Of a DNA stretch of 34,477 nucleotides, positions 31,799-34,477 are shown in pieces. Every line of letters begins with the position of its first letter. The stretch's first letter is position 1. Made by a program: the position numbers and the translations under genes. This DNA comes from Chloroflexales bacterium (GTDB lineage: Bacteria > Chloroflexota > Chloroflexia > Chloroflexales > Chloroflexaceae). The stretch covers positions 1 to 34,477 of the forward strand of contig JAKSDJ010000034.1 of the NCBI GenBank assembly GCA_022360155.1. The letters are read 5' to 3'. The notes below the pieces were generated by a model. The model did no database searches and was not told where the DNA came from. It worked only from the letters and a program-made list of their open reading frames with translations.

Positions 31799-33958
31799 AT
31801 GCTGAAGCGGCTTAATCGTTTCTGGCGCCGGCCTGATAGCTATGACCAGAACGCGCGCCTGCTATTTACTCGTTGGTGCTGGCCGACACAGTTTCGTGTT
31901 GTTCTCTGTACTATGGCTCTGGCGCTTGCTCTATCGGCTTGCGCGGGTGCAGAGGTACAGCCGTCTGTTCCCACAGACGTTCAGGGCACTCCAGTTCCAG
32001 TGGCTCAAGCATCCGCCACGCCGGGGGCAAGTTTGGCGCAGGATTACGCTAGCCAGCCAGAAAGTCCAAACGCCTCTGCGGCGGGTATGGTTCTCGATCA
32101 AAGCGTTGCTGATCTGGCAGGCGAGGCCGAGTATATCGTTATTGGCGCTGTTCGGAACGTTCAGTCGGATTGGAACGCGGATCAAAGCGCTATGTTCACA
32201 ACCGTCGATATAGATGTGCAGGAATATCTAAAAGGAAGCGATGCTGCGCCTACGTTGACGCTCACCCTGCCTGGTGGCGTGGTTGGAACGATCAGCCAGA
32301 TCGACCCGAATACCCCAGTATTTACATCTGACACGAGCGTTTTGCTGTTTCTCAAGCAGGGCAGTGCTGCTGGCATGAGCATCGTGGGCGGCTGGCAAGG
32401 GCGTTATCTCATCGAGGGCGAAGAGGCGTTTCAACCGGAAACGCAGCGCCGAGTACCGCTCGCGCCGTTAAAAGACGAGATCAAGGCCGCCGCAGTCGTG
32501 CCGCTGCCGAGTTATGCCGGAGCCTTCCTCATTGAACAAAGTATCGAGGAGTTGAGCGCTGAAGCCGACCGCATCCTTATCGGCAAAGTCTTGACGATCC
32601 GTGAAGCATTCACCCCCGATCGGCAAAGCATCAACACCACGGTAAGGCTGGAAGTGCAGGATGTCTTGAAAGGGGAAGCGGCATCTGAAGAGGTGTTGGT
32701 CTTGCCGGGCGGCAGCGTCGGTTGGATCACACTGATGGTTGGCGGCGTCCCCAACTTTCTCGTTAACGAACAGACATTGCTTTTCCTCGCCGACGACTCG
32801 CCCTATGTGATCGCTGGCATGTGGCAGGGCAAGTACAGTCTGACCGGCAACGAAGGGTTTCAACCCGAAACAGGGCAAACGATCCATATCGCTGAACTAT
32901 CCGAACGAATCAGCAATGCCTTGGAATCGCCAGTCACTATTAATCCGACGCTCAAGATTGCCTATGCGCGCTATACGTTAAGCTGCGCTGCTTGGCAGCC
33001 GGATCAGATTCCGGTGCCTCACTACGTGAATCCGGCCAATCCCGGCACTGGCGCACCCGCCGGAACGGATTTCGTTCGGTTGGCCTACGATGCTTTGTAC
33101 GCCTGGCAAGCGCTGCCCGACTCATGGATTGCACAGCAGGTTGCAGGAACCACCACACGTAACGGACAAGCGCATTTCGATGGCAATAACGATATTGTCT
33201 GGTCCGATCTGAGCGGCGCCACACTTGGCGTCAATTACTGCGTAACCAGTGGGAATACCCGGATCGACTCGGACTCACTCTTCGACAATTCGGATCGCTC
33301 GTGGACCATTTTGGCGGAGCGGGGTAAAACCGATCTCCGTTCGGTGATGGAGCACGAGTTTGGGCATGGCATTGGGATTGGTCACAGCGATCAGGTGTGT
33401 GATGGCAGCGCTGCCACTCCGCTGATGTGTGCGGCGATTTCTGCAGGGCAACGCAAGGTGATCCTCGACGATGATGCAACCGCTGCCAGCGACATCTATG
33501 CGTTGAGCGGCAGCGCACCAAGCGCACCCGCTGGGCTGAACGGGAGCAGCGCGAACCAGGCCGTTACACTGACTTGGGTCGACACGGCGAATAATGAATT
33601 GGCCTTCGAGATTCAACGGGCTAGCGGTAGTTGCTCAGCAACCTTTCGGGCTGTTGCAACAACAGAGTCTAATACGACGACCTTTAAGGATGATGACTAC
33701 GGCGCCGGCTTAACTTTGGGAAGTTATTGCTATCGGATCAAAGCGTTAGGCCGTGGCGGCGACTCACTGTTTTCGCCGACCTTCAGTATCAATGTGACAA
33801 ACGTGAATAGCACCGTCACCCCTGTACCAACGACCACGTCAACCCCCGACCCGACGGGTACTCCCGTACCAACCCCCGACCCGACGGGTACTCCCGTACC
33901 AACCCCCGACCCGAGACAGAATCAGAAGCAACTCATACCACAAGTCTTTACGCCGTAG
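31799..33958 (+). CDS. Secreted matrixin-like lipoprotein with duplicated N-terminal domain
   Basis: This 719-residue protein has a signal with lipobox LSAC (Cys48) after an unusually long, basic 33-residue n-region. Residues about 100-230 and 245-375 are two copies of one domain (SVADLAGEAEYIVIGAV / SIEELSAEADRILIGKV, with shared LPGG and EAFQPET / EGFQPET blocks). A metalloprotease-like domain follows, with HEFGHGIGIGH (His519, Glu520, His523, His529), the metzincin zinc motif, and a candidate Met-turn at PLMCAAIS. A fibronectin III-like domain (about 573-668) and a Pro/Thr repeat tail complete it. ATG 31799 has a perfect AAGGAGG site. It is probably anchored outside the cell membrane. The substrate is unknown. 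A hairpin terminator follows the stop. Confidence 0.88.
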   Translation: MLKRLNRFWRRPDSYDQNARLLFTRWCWPTQFRVVLCTMALALALSACAGAEVQPSVPTDVQGTPVPVAQASATPGASLAQDYASQPESPNASAAGMVLDQSVADLAGEAEYIVIGAVRNVQSDWNADQSAMFTTVDIDVQEYLKGSDAAPTLTLTLPGGVVGTISQIDPNTPVFTSDTSVLLFLKQGSAAGMSIVGGWQGRYLIEGEEAFQPETQRRVPLAPLKDEIKAAAVVPLPSYAGAFLIEQSIEELSAEADRILIGKVLTIREAFTPDRQSINTTVRLEVQDVLKGEAASEEVLVLPGGSVGWITLMVGGVPNFLVNEQTLLFLADDSPYVIAGMWQGKYSLTGNEGFQPETGQTIHIAELSERISNALESPVTINPTLKIAYARYTLSCAAWQPDQIPVPHYVNPANPGTGAPAGTDFVRLAYDALYAWQALPDSWIAQQVAGTTTRNGQAHFDGNNDIVWSDLSGATLGVNYCVTSGNTRIDSDSLFDNSDRSWTILAERGKTDLRSVMEHEFGHGIGIGHSDQVCDGSAATPLMCAAISAGQRKVILDDDATAASDIYALSGSAPSAPAGLNGSSANQAVTLTWVDTANNELAFEIQRASGSCSATFRAVATTESNTTTFKDDDYGAGLTLGSYCYRIKALGRGGDSLFSPTFSINVTNVNSTVTPVPTTTSTPDPTGTPVPTPDPTGTPVPTPDPRQNQKQLIPQVFTP
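33841..33914 (+). repeat. 30-bp tandem repeat inside the lipoprotein gene
   Basis: Two identical 30-bp units and a 14-bp partial unit encode TPDPTGTPVP repeats in the C-terminal tail. The unit length keeps the frame, so copy number can vary without breaking the gene. Such Pro/Thr spacers commonly hold a domain away from the cell surface. The last residues, LIPQVFTP, follow directly. Confidence 0.85.
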
Positions 33959-34018
33959 CGGCAAGATGCATGTCGTGCCGTCTCGTCGCATGGAAGCAGC
34001 GAAATCGGCAATATCAAG

Positions 34019-34051
34019 AGCGCCGCCTTCACATTGCCTGAAGGCGGCGCT
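34019..34051. terminator. Strong hairpin between convergent genes
   Basis: Perfect 13-bp arms (34019-34031 and 34039-34051, AGCGCCGCCTTCA with its complement) enclose the loop CATTGCC. It lies 60 bp past the lipoprotein stop and 33 bp past the phosphatase stop, so it can serve both strands. T-runs are weak on either side, so the U-tract part of an intrinsic terminator is poor. Confidence 0.65.
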
Positions 34052-34083
34052 CGATTAAACAGCCTTGGTTAGTTGTCAGAAAC

Positions 34084-34477
34084 CTAATCCTTGTCCAATG
34101 CTCCACTCTCGTCCTCGGCTTGTTCGATAAACCAACGCGTCGCTTCGGCAATACATGTGCCAGCTATTGCGCCGCTTACAACATCTCCTGGATAGTGCGC
34201 GCCGACATAGACTCGCGAAAAACCGACCAGAATAGCAAGTGCATACCACAGCGGAGTCTTCTCCGGATAGTGTTTGTGTATCAACCAGGCGCCCGCGAAC
34301 GCTGCCGCCGAGTGACCAGAGGGGAATGAGTACGAACCAGGCTTGCGGCCCACAGCAATTGCCTGCACAACATCGATAAAAGGGCGACGGCGGCGGAAAT
34401 AGCTCTTGACCGGATATTCGATCGTCATCGTCGCGAACCAGAGCGGCGGGACAACCTGGTGGAATGCGCGCTGGCCA
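34084..34477 (-). CDS. PAP2-family phosphatase, 5' end outside the window
   Basis: The open frame runs off the right edge without a stop, giving at least 130 residues. All three PAP2 motifs are present: KSYFRRRRP (K-x6-RP), SFPSGHSAAAF (PSGH) and SRVYVGAHYPGD (SR-x5-H-x3-D). Family members dephosphorylate lipid phosphates such as phosphatidate or undecaprenyl pyrophosphate at the membrane. An internal ATG at 34428 exists, but the upstream reading VVPPLWFATMTIEYPVK fits the family, so the gene very likely starts beyond 34477. The charged C-terminal tail (EQAEDESGALDKD) is unremarkable. Confidence 0.92.
   Translation of the reverse strand, partial: GQRAFHQVVPPLWFATMTIEYPVKSYFRRRRPFIDVVQAIAVGRKPGSYSFPSGHSAAAFAGAWLIHKHYPEKTPLWYALAILVGFSRVYVGAHYPGDVVSGAIAGTCIAEATRWFIEQAEDESGALDKD

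Overview
The window looks like a piece of a filamentous anoxygenic phototroph of the Chloroflexota (Chloroflexales type). This is inferred from six bacteriochlorophyll genes (bchD, bchI, bchX, bchC, bchF, bchH) and a PucC-type gene, lying beside hypothetical proteins and word-repeat spacers of a kind I associate with that group. No rRNA, tRNA, CRISPR array or intact insertion sequence is visible, and I cannot name the genus.

Layout. Bases 1-1665 are mostly non-coding: a GC-rich spacer with two copies of a hairpin repeat, then a broken alpha/beta-hydrolase gene. Bases 1666-3463 hold two GNAT acetyltransferases and a cytidine-deaminase-family enzyme. Bases 3613-12396 are a pigment block, all on the minus strand. 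Read in transcription order it is a PucC-like membrane protein, then bchF-bchC-bchX, then a one-helix membrane protein with its own promoter and long leader, then bchI-bchD with only 4 bp between them. An AT-rich spacer (12397-13428) and a small plus-strand gene with a transposase-like N-terminus follow. Next come a methyltransferase, a large membrane protein with a sigma-factor-like N-terminus and an RseB/LolA-like exterior, and bchH (14176-21414). Bases 21637-26707 hold the glycine cleavage genes gcvT-gcvH-gcvPA-gcvPB, preceded by a CpXC zinc-ribbon protein. The right end has a glycosyltransferase with a family 2 glycoside hydrolase, a plus-strand secreted matrixin-like lipoprotein, and a partial PAP2 phosphatase that runs off the edge.

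How the genes work together. BchI, BchD and BchH are the three subunits of Mg-chelatase, the first committed step of (bacterio)chlorophyll synthesis. BchF, BchX and BchC act on chlorophyllide a: BchF hydrates the C3 vinyl, BchX supplies electrons for ring-B reduction, and BchC oxidises the C3 hydroxyethyl to acetyl. The BchX partners BchY and BchZ are not in the window, nor are the genes for the other steps. PucC-type proteins assist assembly of pigment-protein antenna. The gcv genes encode P (two subunits), H and T proteins; the L protein (dihydrolipoamide dehydrogenase) is absent.

Most worth a second look: a roughly 100-residue C-terminal extension on BchX whose end resembles the C-terminus of FtsQ/DivIB; the unknown one-helix protein heading the bchI-bchD unit, with a leader able to form two incompatible pairings; the sigma-like/TM/RseB-like protein beside bchH; and the decayed hydrolase gene.
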